Of a stretch of 64,000 nucleotides of DNA, positions 51,419-59,550 are shown in pieces. Position numbers and translations under genes: made by a program. Source of the stretch: Gaiellasilicea sp963705515 (GTDB lineage Bacteria > Actinomycetota > Thermoleophilia > Gaiellales > Gaiellaceae); contig CAVPJV010000003.1 of NCBI GenBank assembly GCA_963705515.1, positions 1 to 64,000 on the forward strand, read 5' to 3'. Numbering within the stretch: the stretch's first letter is position 1; the number at the start of each line of letters is the position of its first letter. The notes beneath the pieces were generated by a model. The model saw only the letters and a program-made list of their open reading frames with translations. It was not told where the DNA came from and made no database searches.

Positions 51419-53608
51419 ATGTCCCGACCAGGTCCCACATCCCGGTCCCGTGCCATCGGCACGTACGCGGCCGTCGCCTGTCTGCTCCTTGCGACGGGGG
51501 TCGCCTCGGCAGCCGGGCCCGCGAAGCCGATCACGTTCAACCCCGGCGCCGCCGGAGCGGGCGATCCGTACTTCCCGCTCGACGGCAACGGCGGCTACGA
51601 CACGGAGCACTACCTGCTCGACCTGCGGTACGACCCGGCGACGGACGTCATCGCCGGCTCCGCCACGATCCGGGCTCGCGCGACCCAGAATCTGTCGCGC
51701 TTCAACCTCGACCTCGAAGGCCTGACCGTTCACTCGGTAGAGGTGAACGACCGCCAAGCGACGTGGAGCCGCGACGGCGGCGAGCTTGTGATCACGCCGC
51801 GCAACGGCGGCATCCGCGACCGCGAGCGGTTCACGACGAAGATCGTCTACAGCGGCGTGCCCGCTCCGATCGTGGACGCATTCGGCGTCAGCGGCTTCCT
51901 CCATACGGACGACGGCGCCATGATCATCGGCGAGCCTCACGTCGCCGACACCTGGTATCCCGTCAACGACCATCCGAGTGACAAGGCGTCGTACACGTTC
52001 CACATCACGGTGCCCGAGGGCCGCGAGGCGGTCGCCAACGGCGTCCTCGAGGACAAGCACACGAGCGGCGGGTGGACGACGTGGACCTGGGATGCTCGCG
52101 AGCCGATGGCGTCCTATCTGACGACCGCGTCGGTCGGCGAGTTCGAGCTGCGGGAGTACCGGCACCACGGCACCTACTTCCTGGACGCGGTCGACCCCGA
52201 CCTCTACGGGCCGACGGGGAAGCCGCGCACGGGATCGCAGTTCGCGATCTCGCAGGTCGGCGAACCTGCCTTCAAGCGGCTGACCCGCACGATCGCGGTT
52301 CCGGCCGGAGGCGCGTCGATCTCGTTCTGGATCGCGCGCGACACGGAGGCGGCGTGGGACCACGTCTTCGTCGAGGCGCACACCGTCGGCCTGGACAACT
52401 GGACGACGCTGCGCGACCTGAACGGGCACACGAGCACCGACACGGGAGCTTCGTGTCCGTCGTGGCACGCGCTGCATCCGTTCCTCGAGCACTACCAGAC
52501 CGACAACGGCGACGGCACCTGCTCTCCGACCGGAAGCAGCGGTCAGTGGTGGGCGGCGAGCGGCGCGAGCCAGGGCTACGAGCAGTGGAGGGTCGACCTC
52601 GGCGCCTATGCGGCCAAGAGCGTCGAGGTGTCGATCAGCTACGCGAGCGACGAAGCCGTCCAGTTCTCCGGCGCGTTCGTCGACGACATCGTCGTCTCGA
52701 CAGGGGCGGGGACCACATCGTTCGAGGCGGACGGCAACACGTTCGACGGCTGGACCGTCCCCGGAGCCCCGCCCGGCAGCCCACCCAATCCGAACGACTG
52801 GATCGCCGGGACGACCGCGGACACGCCGCCCCCACTCGGTCCGACGATCGACGCCTCGCTCGCGCGGCAGGATGAGATCCTCGACTTCGAGGAGGACGTC
52901 TTCGGGACCTACCCGTTCCGAGCCGCCGGCGGCATCGTCGACGACGCGGCGGCGATCAACTTCGCGCTCGAGAATCAGACGCGGCCCATCTACGCGAAGG
53001 CGTTCTTCACCGATCCGGTGCAGGGGGACAGCGTGATCGTGCACGAGCTCGCCCATCAGTGGTACGGCGACAGCCTCGCCGTCGCGCGCTGGCAGCACAT
53101 CTGGCTCAACGAGGGGTTCGCGACGTACGCGGAGTGGCTCTGGAGCGAGCGTGAAGGGCTCGGTACGGCCCAGGAGGCCTTCGACTTCTTCTACGGCGTG
53201 ATCCCACCCGACGACGAGTTCTGGTCGCTGGTCATCGGCGATCCGGGGCCGGAGCATCTGTTCGACTTCCCGGTCTACGCCCGCGGGGCGATGACTCTGC
53301 ACCAGCTGCGGCTCGCGGTCGGCGACAGGGACTTCTTCCAGATCCTCCGCCGCTGGGCCCAGAGCCGCCGCGGCGAGAACGTCACGACCGACGAGTTCAT
53401 CGAGCTGGCCGAGAAGATCTCGCGCCAGCATCTCGACGACCTCTTCGAGACGTGGCTCTTCACCCCGGGCAAGCCCGAGGTGGCGACCGCAACCGCGACC
53501 GCGAGCCCAACCGCGACTGCGACAACCGCCGCAGCGGCGGCCGGGGGACCGGCGGACAGGACGGCGTGGCTGGAGGCCGTCCTGCGTCGCGCCGACGCGC
53601 GACGCTAG
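51419..53608 (+). CDS. Secreted M1-family metallopeptidase with an inserted beta domain
   Basis: 729 aa. Signal peptide (SRAIGTYAAVACLLLATGVA). N-terminal M1 beta domain (TEHYLLDLRYDPATDVIAGS), then at residues about 265-460 an insertion resembling the MAM-like domain of immune-inhibitor-A peptidases (ASISFWIARDTEAAWDHVFV; GAFVDDIVVSTGAG), then the catalytic domain with zinc ligands His542, His546 (VHELAHQWYGD) and Glu565 (NEGFATYAEW). The GxMEN substrate motif appears as FALENQTRP. It ends in a low-complexity Ala/Thr tract. Expected to be an aminopeptidase acting outside the cell. Confidence 0.88.
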   Translation: MSRPGPTSRSRAIGTYAAVACLLLATGVASAAGPAKPITFNPGAAGAGDPYFPLDGNGGYDTEHYLLDLRYDPATDVIAGSATIRARATQNLSRFNLDLEGLTVHSVEVNDRQATWSRDGGELVITPRNGGIRDRERFTTKIVYSGVPAPIVDAFGVSGFLHTDDGAMIIGEPHVADTWYPVNDHPSDKASYTFHITVPEGREAVANGVLEDKHTSGGWTTWTWDAREPMASYLTTASVGEFELREYRHHGTYFLDAVDPDLYGPTGKPRTGSQFAISQVGEPAFKRLTRTIAVPAGGASISFWIARDTEAAWDHVFVEAHTVGLDNWTTLRDLNGHTSTDTGASCPSWHALHPFLEHYQTDNGDGTCSPTGSSGQWWAASGASQGYEQWRVDLGAYAAKSVEVSISYASDEAVQFSGAFVDDIVVSTGAGTTSFEADGNTFDGWTVPGAPPGSPPNPNDWIAGTTADTPPPLGPTIDASLARQDEILDFEEDVFGTYPFRAAGGIVDDAAAINFALENQTRPIYAKAFFTDPVQGDSVIVHELAHQWYGDSLAVARWQHIWLNEGFATYAEWLWSEREGLGTAQEAFDFFYGVIPPDDEFWSLVIGDPGPEHLFDFPVYARGAMTLHQLRLAVGDRDFFQILRRWAQSRRGENVTTDEFIELAEKISRQHLDDLFETWLFTPGKPEVATATATASPTATATTAAAAAGGPADRTAWLEAVLRRADARR

Positions 53609-53614
53609 GCAGCC

Positions 53615-53800
53615 GTGAGAGCCGATCCCACGCCACGGCCAGCCATGGAGCCCGACCCTCGTCGTGTTCTCGACGATGTACTCGACGACGATCTCGAGCT
53701 GCGCGTCGCCCTCGACCACGCGGGAGTCCTGCTCGACGCCGCGGCAGACGACGTGGTACCAGGCGGGGCTCGGCAGCTGGCTGCGCGGGATCCTCGGCAC
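53615..53800 (-). pseudogene. Remnant of a REP-associated (RAYT, Y1) transposase
   Basis: The frame from GTG 53800 reads VPRIPRSQLPSPAWYHVVCR GV-type, the N-terminus of RAYT/IS200-like transposases (usually MPR.PR.Q.....YHV..RG), and then jumps to IVVEYIVENTTRVGLHGWPW, their C-terminus. The central part with the HxH metal site and the catalytic tyrosine is deleted. The frame continues beyond as antisense of the peptidase gene. Copy 2 of the palindromic repeat lies 58 bases upstream of its start, as expected for a RAYT and its REP. Confidence 0.65.
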
Positions 53801-53857
53801 GGAGTCCGACGCTACCGCGCAGTCTGCTCCCGCGAAACCGCCGTGAAGGGACAACTT

Positions 53858-53883
53858 CCAGGGACAGTCCCTGGGACACGTCC
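53858..53883. repeat. Palindromic repeat, copy 2
   Basis: CCAGGGAC-A-GTCCCTGG (53858-53874) followed by GGGACACGTCC and a GCAGAC at 53888-53893, closely matching copy 1 at 49575. It sits between the transposase remnant and the PLP-enzyme gene, whose start is 33 bases on. Confidence 0.75.
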
Positions 53884-53915
53884 TTCGCAGACGCCGGTCG
53901 TGCAGACTGGCGCTG

Positions 53916-55070
53916 ATGCGCGCGCTCCTCGACTACCGCTCCGAGTTCCCGATCCTCGAGGAGACGACGTATCTGATCAGCCACTCGCTCGGAGCGATGC
54001 CGCGACGGGCCGAGGACGGGCTGGCGGAATACGCACGCACCTGGCGCGAGCGCGGGATCCGAGCATGGGGCGAGGGCTGGTGGGAGCTGCCGCTGACGGT
54101 CGGCGACCAGATCGGCCGGATCGTCGGTGCGCCTGCAGGCACGACCGTGATGCATCAGAACGTGGCGATCTCCGAGGCCGTCGTCCTCTCCTGCTTCCGG
54201 CCGACGCCTGAGCGGAACCGAGTCGTCTACGAGCGCGGCAACTTCCCGTCGGTGCGCTACCTCTACCAGGCGCAGCCGGAGCTGGAGGTCGTGGTCTGTG
54301 AGGACGACGGAGAGATCGTCGATGCGATCGACGAGCGAACGCTGCTCGTCCCGATCAGCCACGTCATCTTCAAGTCGGGGGAGATCCAGGACGTCGCACG
54401 GATCGTCGAGCGTGCCCACGAGGCGGGCGCGCAGGTCATCCTCGACGCCTACCAGTCCGCCGGCATCGTCCCGCTCGACCTGACGGCCCTGAACGTCGAC
54501 TTCGCCGTCGGCGGCTCGGTCAAGTGGCTCTGCGGCGGGCCCGGCAATGGCTGGCTCTACGTTCGCCCCGATCTCGCCGAGCTGCTCGAGCCGAGCTACA
54601 CGGGCTGGCAGGCCCACGTGTCGCCATTCGCGTTCGAGGAGGAGATGCGCTACGCGGCCGGCGCGGCGCGCTTTCTCACCGGCACCCCGAACGTCCCCGC
54701 GCTCTACGCGGCCACCGCCGGCTACGACCTGATCGAGGAGATCGGCGTCGAGCGGATCCGCGCGAATTCGCTCCGGCAGACCGACCTGCTGATCGCCCTC
54801 GCCGACGCGGCCGGCTTCGGTGTCGCGAGCCCCCGCGAACCCGAGCGGCGCGGCGGCACCGTCACCGTCCACGTCGACGAGTTCCCGGCCGTGCACAAGG
54901 AGCTCTCCGAGCGTCAGATCCTCTGCGACTTCCGCCCAGCTGCCGGCATCCGGATCGGGCCGCACTACTACACCTCGGACGACGAGCTCCGCCACGTGAT
55001 CGCGCAGATCGGCGAGATCGTCGAGACGGGTGCGTTCGAGCGTCATCTCGGCGCCGTCGCACGGCATTAA
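53916..55070 (+). CDS. Class V aminotransferase / kynureninase-like PLP enzyme
   Basis: 384 aa, fold type I. PLP-binding lysine in FAVGGSVKWLCGGPGNGWLY, the aspartate in VILDAYQSAGIVPLDL, and C-terminal RPAAGIRIGPHYYTSDDEL. The Trp-Leu-Cys-Gly-Gly-Pro-Gly context is nearest to kynureninases and related desulfurases. The reaction cannot be named: no tryptophan-degradation genes are adjacent. It is followed at nine bases by fhs. Confidence 0.8.
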   Translation: MRALLDYRSEFPILEETTYLISHSLGAMPRRAEDGLAEYARTWRERGIRAWGEGWWELPLTVGDQIGRIVGAPAGTTVMHQNVAISEAVVLSCFRPTPERNRVVYERGNFPSVRYLYQAQPELEVVVCEDDGEIVDAIDERTLLVPISHVIFKSGEIQDVARIVERAHEAGAQVILDAYQSAGIVPLDLTALNVDFAVGGSVKWLCGGPGNGWLYVRPDLAELLEPSYTGWQAHVSPFAFEEEMRYAAGAARFLTGTPNVPALYAATAGYDLIEEIGVERIRANSLRQTDLLIALADAAGFGVASPREPERRGGTVTVHVDEFPAVHKELSERQILCDFRPAAGIRIGPHYYTSDDELRHVIAQIGEIVETGAFERHLGAVARH

Positions 55071-55079
55071 GGTCCGCCT

Positions 55080-56747
55080 ATGACGACAGCGCTGCCGTCG
55101 AGCCTCGAGATCGCGCAAGCCGCGACCCTCCGGCCGATCGAGGAGATCGCCGCGGGCGCCGGCCTGCTCCCCGATGAGGTCGAGCCGTACGGGCGCACGA
55201 AGGCGAAGGTCGACCTCGGGGTCCTGGAGCGCCTGAAGGACGTCGACGATGGGAAGCTGATCTGCGTCACCGCGATCACGCCGACGAAGGCCGGCGAGGG
55301 GAAGACGGTGACGGCAGTGTCGCTCGCCCAGGGGTTCGGGCACGTCGGCCGCCGGGCGGTGCTCTGCCTGCGGGAGGCGTCGCTCGGGCCGGTCTTCGGC
55401 ATCAAGGGTGGCGCCGCCGGCGGCGGGTACGCCCAGGTCGTGCCGATGGAGGATCTCAACCTCCACTTCACCGGCGACATCCATGCGATCGGCGCCGCCA
55501 ACAACCTGCTGGCCGCGATGATCGAGGCGCAGCTGCTGCACGGTAACCCGCTGGGTATCGATCCCCTCACGGTCGGCTGGCGCCGCTGCGTCGACGTCAA
55601 TGACCGCGCCCTGCGCACGACTGTGGTGGGGCTCGGCGGACGCGCCAACGGCTACCCGCGCGAGACGGGCTTCGACATCACGGCCGCCTCCGAGGTGATG
55701 GCGATCGTCGCCGTCGCCCGCGACCTCCACGATCTGCGGGCACGGCTCGGAGCGATCACGGTGGGGTATACCTACGAGGGCGAACCCGTCCTCGCCGAGC
55801 AGCTGCGGGCGGCCGGCGCGATGTGCGTCTTGCTCAAGGACGCGATCAAGCCGAACCTCGTCCAGACGCTCGAAGGCCAGCCGGCGCTCGTCCACTGCGG
55901 CCCCTTTGCGAACATCGCGCACGGCAACAACTCGCTCGTCGCCGACCGGGTGGCCCTCAAGCTCGGCGACTACGTCGTCACGGAGTCGGGGTTCGGCTCG
56001 GACATGGGGATGGAGAAGTTCCTCAACATCGTCTGCCGTGTCGGCGACGTGCGGCCGAACGCTGTGGTGCTCGTCGCGACCGCCAAGGCGCTCAAGCACC
56101 ACGGCGGGGATCCCGAGGGCGGGCTCGACGCGATCGAGCGCGGCTCGGCGAACCTCGAGCGCCACCTGAGGAACATCGAGGGCTTCGGCCTCAAGGCCGT
56201 CGTTGCCCTCAACCGCTTCCCCGGCGACACGGCCGAGGAGCTCGCACTCGTCCGTCGGCTGGCGCTCGAGTACGGCGCCCACGCCGCGGAGCCGAACGAG
56301 GCGTTCGAGCGCGGGGGTGAAGGTGCCGCGGCGCTGGCGGAGGCGGTGGCCGACGCCGCCGAGCAGCCGAACGCGTTCCGCTTCACGTACGCGCTGGACG
56401 AGCCGATCGATGCCAAGATCGAGGCCCTCGTTCGTCAGGTCTACCGCGCCGACGGAGCCGTCTTCCTGCAGACGGCCAAGGACAAGCTGGCCCGCTACAC
56501 GCGCGACGGGCTCGGCCGGCTCCCGATCTGCATGGCGAAGACACACCTCTCGATCTCGCACGACCCCGAGCTCAGAAACGCCCCGACCGGATTCGAGGTG
56601 ACCGTGCGCGACATCCGCGCGTACACGGGGGCGGGCTGGCTCGTCGCGCTCTGCGGGACGATGCAGACGATGCCCGGGCTCGGCGCCTCGCCCGCCGCCT
56701 TCAACGTCGACATCGACGACGACGGGCGCACCGTTGGGCTCTTCTAG
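55080..56747 (+). CDS. fhs: Formate-tetrahydrofolate ligase
   Basis: 555 aa. Makes 10-formyl-THF from formate, THF and ATP. P-loop TPTKAGEGKTVTAVSLAQGF; REASLGPVFGIKGGAAGGGY; FTGDIHAIGAANNLLAAMI; GASPAAFNVDIDDDGRTVGL at the end, all typical. ATG 55080 begins nine bases after the preceding stop. Its end overlaps the next gene by 14 bases. With fchA it gives a short one-carbon segment from formate to methenyl-THF. Confidence 0.95.
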   Translation: MTTALPSSLEIAQAATLRPIEEIAAGAGLLPDEVEPYGRTKAKVDLGVLERLKDVDDGKLICVTAITPTKAGEGKTVTAVSLAQGFGHVGRRAVLCLREASLGPVFGIKGGAAGGGYAQVVPMEDLNLHFTGDIHAIGAANNLLAAMIEAQLLHGNPLGIDPLTVGWRRCVDVNDRALRTTVVGLGGRANGYPRETGFDITAASEVMAIVAVARDLHDLRARLGAITVGYTYEGEPVLAEQLRAAGAMCVLLKDAIKPNLVQTLEGQPALVHCGPFANIAHGNNSLVADRVALKLGDYVVTESGFGSDMGMEKFLNIVCRVGDVRPNAVVLVATAKALKHHGGDPEGGLDAIERGSANLERHLRNIEGFGLKAVVALNRFPGDTAEELALVRRLALEYGAHAAEPNEAFERGGEGAAALAEAVADAAEQPNAFRFTYALDEPIDAKIEALVRQVYRADGAVFLQTAKDKLARYTRDGLGRLPICMAKTHLSISHDPELRNAPTGFEVTVRDIRAYTGAGWLVALCGTMQTMPGLGASPAAFNVDIDDDGRTVGLF

Positions 56748-57279
56748 CTTCCTCGACGCGAGCGTCAAGGAGTTTCTCGACGCCGTCCCGGCGCGGACGC
56801 CCGCACCTGGGGGCGGTGCTGTTGCGGCCGTCGCGCTCTCGCTGGCGGCGGGGCTGACCGCAATGGCTGCGCGGTTCGCCGCCGACGACTGGGAGCCGCG
56901 CACCGAGATCGTCGGCCGGGCCGAGGAGCTGCGCGCCCGCGTCGAGCCTCTCGCCGACGCCGACGCCGATGCATACGGCGCGTTCATGGCCGAGCGGACG
57001 GACGAGAACATCGAGCGCATCGTCGCGATCCCGTTCGAGCTGGCCGAGATCGCCGCCGAGGTCGCAGAGCTGGCCGCGGCCGTCGCAGACGGCGGCAATC
57101 CCAACGTGAGCGGCGACGCGGCCGCTGGTGCGGACCTGGCCGCGGCGGTCGCATCGATTGCCGCCCGACTCGTCGAGATCAACGCGCGACCGGGCGACGA
57201 TCGGATCGCCGACGCCAGTCGCCATGCCGCACGGGCCGCCACCGTGGCAGGCCGGGCGGCCGTTTCGGACGTGTCCTAG
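56734..57279 (+). CDS. fchA: Formiminotransferase-cyclodeaminase family (methenyl-THF cyclohydrolase)
   Basis: 181 aa, all-helical. Signature PARTPAPGGGAVAAVALSLA near the start and DAAAGADLAAAVASIAARLV later, matching FTCD cyclodeaminase domains and FchA. After Fhs it would interconvert 10-formyl- and 5,10-methenyl-THF. The TTG start at 56734 lies within the last codons of fhs. The final three codons and stop (Asp-Val-Ser-TAG) come from copy 3 of the palindromic repeat, so its natural C-terminus may have been altered. Confidence 0.8.
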   Translation: MGSSSFLDASVKEFLDAVPARTPAPGGGAVAAVALSLAAGLTAMAARFAADDWEPRTEIVGRAEELRARVEPLADADADAYGAFMAERTDENIERIVAIPFELAEIAAEVAELAAAVADGGNPNVSGDAAAGADLAAAVASIAARLVEINARPGDDRIADASRHAARAATVAGRAAVSDVS

Positions 57280-57300
57280 GGACTGTCCGGGACACGTCCC
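57268..57300. repeat. Palindromic repeat, copy 3 (diverged, inverted)
   Basis: On the minus strand this reads GGGACGTGTCCCGGACAGTC then CCTAGGACACGTC, sharing GGACAGTCCCTxGGACACGTC with copy 2. It overlaps the last codons and the stop of fchA. Confidence 0.65.
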
Positions 57301-57310
57301 AGAACGGCAA

Positions 57311-57356
57311 AGATCCCCGCGGCGGTGCGCTCGCAAGCGCTCCGCCACGGGGATCT
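57311..57356 (-). terminator. Strong hairpin, terminator of the cold-shock gene
   Basis: Outer arms AGATCCCCG (57311-57319) and CGGGGATCT (57348-57356) continue inward as GGCGG/CCGCC and GCGCT/AGCGC around a four-base loop. It begins 19 bases downstream of the cold-shock stop; it would also stop transcription coming from fchA. Confidence 0.75.
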
Positions 57357-57374
57357 CTGAGCTCGCGACGACGC

Positions 57375-57578
57375 CTAGACGGCGACGACGTTGAAGGCCT
57401 CGGGGCCCTTCTGGCCCTCGCGTGCCTCGAACTCCACCTTCGCGCCCTCGGAGAGGGACTTGAAGCCCTCGCCGCCGATGCCGCTGTGGTGGACGAAGAG
57501 GTCCTTGCCTCCGTCCTCCGGCGCGATGAAGCCGTAGCCCTTCGCGTCGTCGAACCACTTCACGGTTCCTGTTGCCAT
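57375..57578 (-). CDS. cspA: Cold-shock domain protein
   Basis: 67 aa. MATGTVKWFDDAKGYGFIAP has RNP1 (KGYGFI), DLFVHHSGI is RNP2; it binds single-stranded nucleic acid as an RNA chaperone. ATG 57578 has TAAGGAGGTG upstream. The leader contains a hairpin GGTGCC/GGCACC (about 57621-57634), and a TAACCT -10-like box lies upstream of it. Standard length for the family. Confidence 0.95.
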   Translation of the reverse strand: MATGTVKWFDDAKGYGFIAPEDGGKDLFVHHSGIGGEGFKSLSEGAKVEFEAREGQKGPEAFNVVAV

Positions 57579-57688
57579 ATCTCTACACCTCCTTACCAAT
57601 GACTCACGAACGGTAAGAGAGGTGCCGGGGCACCGCAGGTTACGCGCTCTAAAAGAATTGAACGCCGCCAGCGTAGCGGCAATCTCGC

Positions 57689-57778
57689 CTAGCCGGTGGG
57701 ACCGGTGCTCTTCGCCATCCAGAGGAGCGGCCCGATCAGGCCGGCAAAGGGAACGAGGATGGCGACTGTTGCGAGCAT
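57689..57778 (-). CDS. 29-residue single-helix membrane peptide
   Basis: Reads MLATVAILVPFAGLIGPLLW then MAKSTGPTG. One membrane helix from residue 2 to 21 and a short polar tail. It starts with ATG 57778; CTCGTGACTCCC precedes it, with no clear ribosome site. It fills the gap between the cold-shock gene and the DUF72 gene (57579-57837), which holds nothing else I can name apart from the cold-shock leader. Confidence 0.4.
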   Translation of the reverse strand: MLATVAILVPFAGLIGPLLWMAKSTGPTG

Positions 57779-57837
57779 GGGAGTCACGAGTTCACGCTAC
57801 GACGCCGTGTTCCTGCGTGCGTCGGCCGCAGGAGCGA

Positions 57838-58485
57838 TCAGACGTCGTCCGCGCGGACGAGCTCGAGCAGGCGCGCGGCGTACGCCGGGGCGGTCGGCGC
57901 GTCTTCGTGACGGAAGTAGGCGTGGACGTCGACGCCGGCCGCGAGCAACGGCTTGATCCCCGCTGCGATCTCCGCCAGCTCCAGCTCCGAGTGCGGCGGC
58001 TCGCGGAAGCGGAGATAGCGAAACGGCGCGTCGGCCTCCCAGTCGTTCACGCGCACCGCCGGCGCGACGTCGACGCCGTCCCAGCTCTCATCCCGAAGGT
58101 CGAGCGCGATCCGGAGGTCGGTCGAGCCGAGCAGGAGCGGGAGCAAGCCGTCGTCGCGCGGGGACTCGACGACCACCCGCACCGGCCCAAGCCGATCGCC
58201 GAGGCGCCGCACACGCTCGTCGAAGGTCGCGACGTCACGCAGCGCCCGCGGCGGCGCCTTGACCGCGAACGTGAATCCGTCCGGGACCGCCGCTGCCCAG
58301 CGCGCGAACTGCTCCTCGGACGGCAACCGGTAGCCGGTCGAGTTGAGCTCGACCGATGGAAGCCGGGCCGCATACGAGGCGAGGAAGTCCTCGTTCGCCG
58401 TCCCGGCCGGGTAGAAGCCGGGCCGCCAGCTCGGGTAGGACCAGCCCGACGTTCCGACCGACAGACGCTCTACATTGGAGGGCAT
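57838..58485 (-). CDS. DUF72 protein
   Basis: 215 aa TIM-barrel-like protein of the DUF72 family: LSVGTSGWSYPSWRPGFYPA, SVELNSTGYRLPSEEQFARW, FTFAVKAPPRALRDV and LDLRDESWDG are conserved in order. Function unknown. The ATG at 58485 and that of the divergent thyX at 58484 overlap in the tetramer CATG, so neither gene can have a promoter outside the other's coding region unless the real starts differ. Confidence 0.8.
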   Translation of the reverse strand: MPSNVERLSVGTSGWSYPSWRPGFYPAGTANEDFLASYAARLPSVELNSTGYRLPSEEQFARWAAAVPDGFTFAVKAPPRALRDVATFDERVRRLGDRLGPVRVVVESPRDDGLLPLLLGSTDLRIALDLRDESWDGVDVAPAVRVNDWEADAPFRYLRFREPPHSELELAEIAAGIKPLLAAGVDVHAYFRHEDAPTAPAYAARLLELVRADDV

Positions 58486-59179
58486 GACGGAAGTGTTGCC
58501 CGAGACAGTGATCTCGGTCCTGGACAAGGGCTTTCTCGCGCTCGACGCGGCGCTCGCCTCCGACCTCGCGGTCGTCAACGGCGCCCGGGTCTCCTTCAAC
58601 CAGGAGTCGGACGAGATGTCCGACCGGGACGCCGGCCTGATCCGCTTCCTCGTCCGCGAGCGCCACGGCAGCCCCTTCGAGCACGGCTACTTCCGCTTCC
58701 TGGTCAAGGCCCCGATCTTCGTCGTACGCGAGCACCACCGCCATCGCGCCGGCCACAGCTACAACGAGTGGAGCGGCCGCTACTCGAAGATGGACGCCGA
58801 GTTCTACGTGCCGGAGAACGTCCGCACGCAGGTCGGCAAGCCGGGCAACTACGCCTTCGAGCCCGTCGAGGAGCACGTGCGGGACGAGGCGCGGCGCGAG
58901 ATCGAGGAGAACGCGAAGCGCGCCTTCGAGGCCTACGAGCGGATGCTCGAGCAGGGCGTCGCCAAGGAAGTCGCGCGGGCGGTGCTGCCGCTCTCGACCT
59001 ACACCAAGTACTACTGGAGCTGCAATCCGCGCTCGCTGATGCACTTCTGCGGCCTGCGCAACCACGAGAACGCCCAGTACGAGATCCAGCAGTACGCGGC
59101 CGCGGCGGAGACCTTCCTCGAGCGGCTGATGCCGATCACGCACGCGGCGTTCATCGCGAACGACCGCACCGCCCCCTGA
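58484..59179 (+). CDS. thyX: FAD-dependent thymidylate synthase
   Basis: 231 aa. Converts dUMP to dTMP with methylene-THF, using FAD and NADPH. The ThyX motif is REHHRHRAGHSYNEWSGRY, with GSPFEHGYFRFLVKAP before and LPLSTYTKYYWSCNPRSLMH after. ATG 58484 overlaps the divergent DUF72 start; the in-frame TTG at 58475 is a possible alternative, but GGAGG lies inside it. Followed by a VOC gene six bases on. Confidence 0.93.
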   Translation: MTEVLPETVISVLDKGFLALDAALASDLAVVNGARVSFNQESDEMSDRDAGLIRFLVRERHGSPFEHGYFRFLVKAPIFVVREHHRHRAGHSYNEWSGRYSKMDAEFYVPENVRTQVGKPGNYAFEPVEEHVRDEARREIEENAKRAFEAYERMLEQGVAKEVARAVLPLSTYTKYYWSCNPRSLMHFCGLRNHENAQYEIQQYAAAAETFLERLMPITHAAFIANDRTAP

Positions 59180-59184
59180 CCCGC

Positions 59185-59550
59185 ATGGAGCGCGTGGTCG
59201 GGATCGGCGGCGTCTTCCTCCGCTCGCCCGACCCCGTGGCGCTGCAGGCCTGGTACGAGACCCAACTCGGGATCCCGATCTCGGAGTGGGGTGGGAACGT
59301 CTTCGTCGCCGAAGCCGGCGACGCCACCGTCTGGTCGATCTTCCCGGGCGAGACCGAGTACTGGCCTGCCGAGCAGCAGACGATGGTCAACTACCGCGTC
59401 CGCGACCTCGACGCGATGCTGGCGCAGCTCCGCGACGCCGGCGTCGAGGTGGACGAACGCGTCGAGGAGCAGGAGTTCGGCCGCTTCGGCTGGGCGGTCG
59501 ACCCCGACGGCAACCGCTTCGAGCTCTGGGAGCCGCTTACGCCGTCGTGA
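59185..59550 (+). CDS. VOC-family (glyoxalase-like) protein
   Basis: 121 aa with two beta-alpha-beta-beta-beta modules: VVGIGGVFLRSPDPVALQAW and FGWAVDPDGNRFELWEP. The C-terminal Glu of the metal site (ELWEP) is present, the N-terminal histidine replaced by Gly/Phe, so it may be a non-enzymatic member. ATG 59185 is six bases after the thyX stop. Its end overlaps that of the anti-sigma gene on the other strand by 14 bases. Confidence 0.8.
   Translation: MERVVGIGGVFLRSPDPVALQAWYETQLGIPISEWGGNVFVAEAGDATVWSIFPGETEYWPAEQQTMVNYRVRDLDAMLAQLRDAGVEVDERVEEQEFGRFGWAVDPDGNRFELWEPLTPS

Noticed and set aside
53502..53560. Direct repeat of ACCGCGAC-type units at the end of the M1 peptidase gene
   Set aside because: It encodes the low-complexity Ala/Thr tail and looks like simple-sequence drift, not a functional repeat array.
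51254..53614. An 866-codon minus-strand frame starting near the RAYT remnant
   Set aside because: After about residue 80 it is antisense of the M1 peptidase gene and carries no recognisable domain.
53460..57242. A 1260-codon open frame on the minus strand
   Set aside because: It is antisense to the PLP-enzyme, fhs and fchA genes, has the biased composition of a shadow frame, and only its neighbour frame at 53615-53800 shows real similarity (RAYT).
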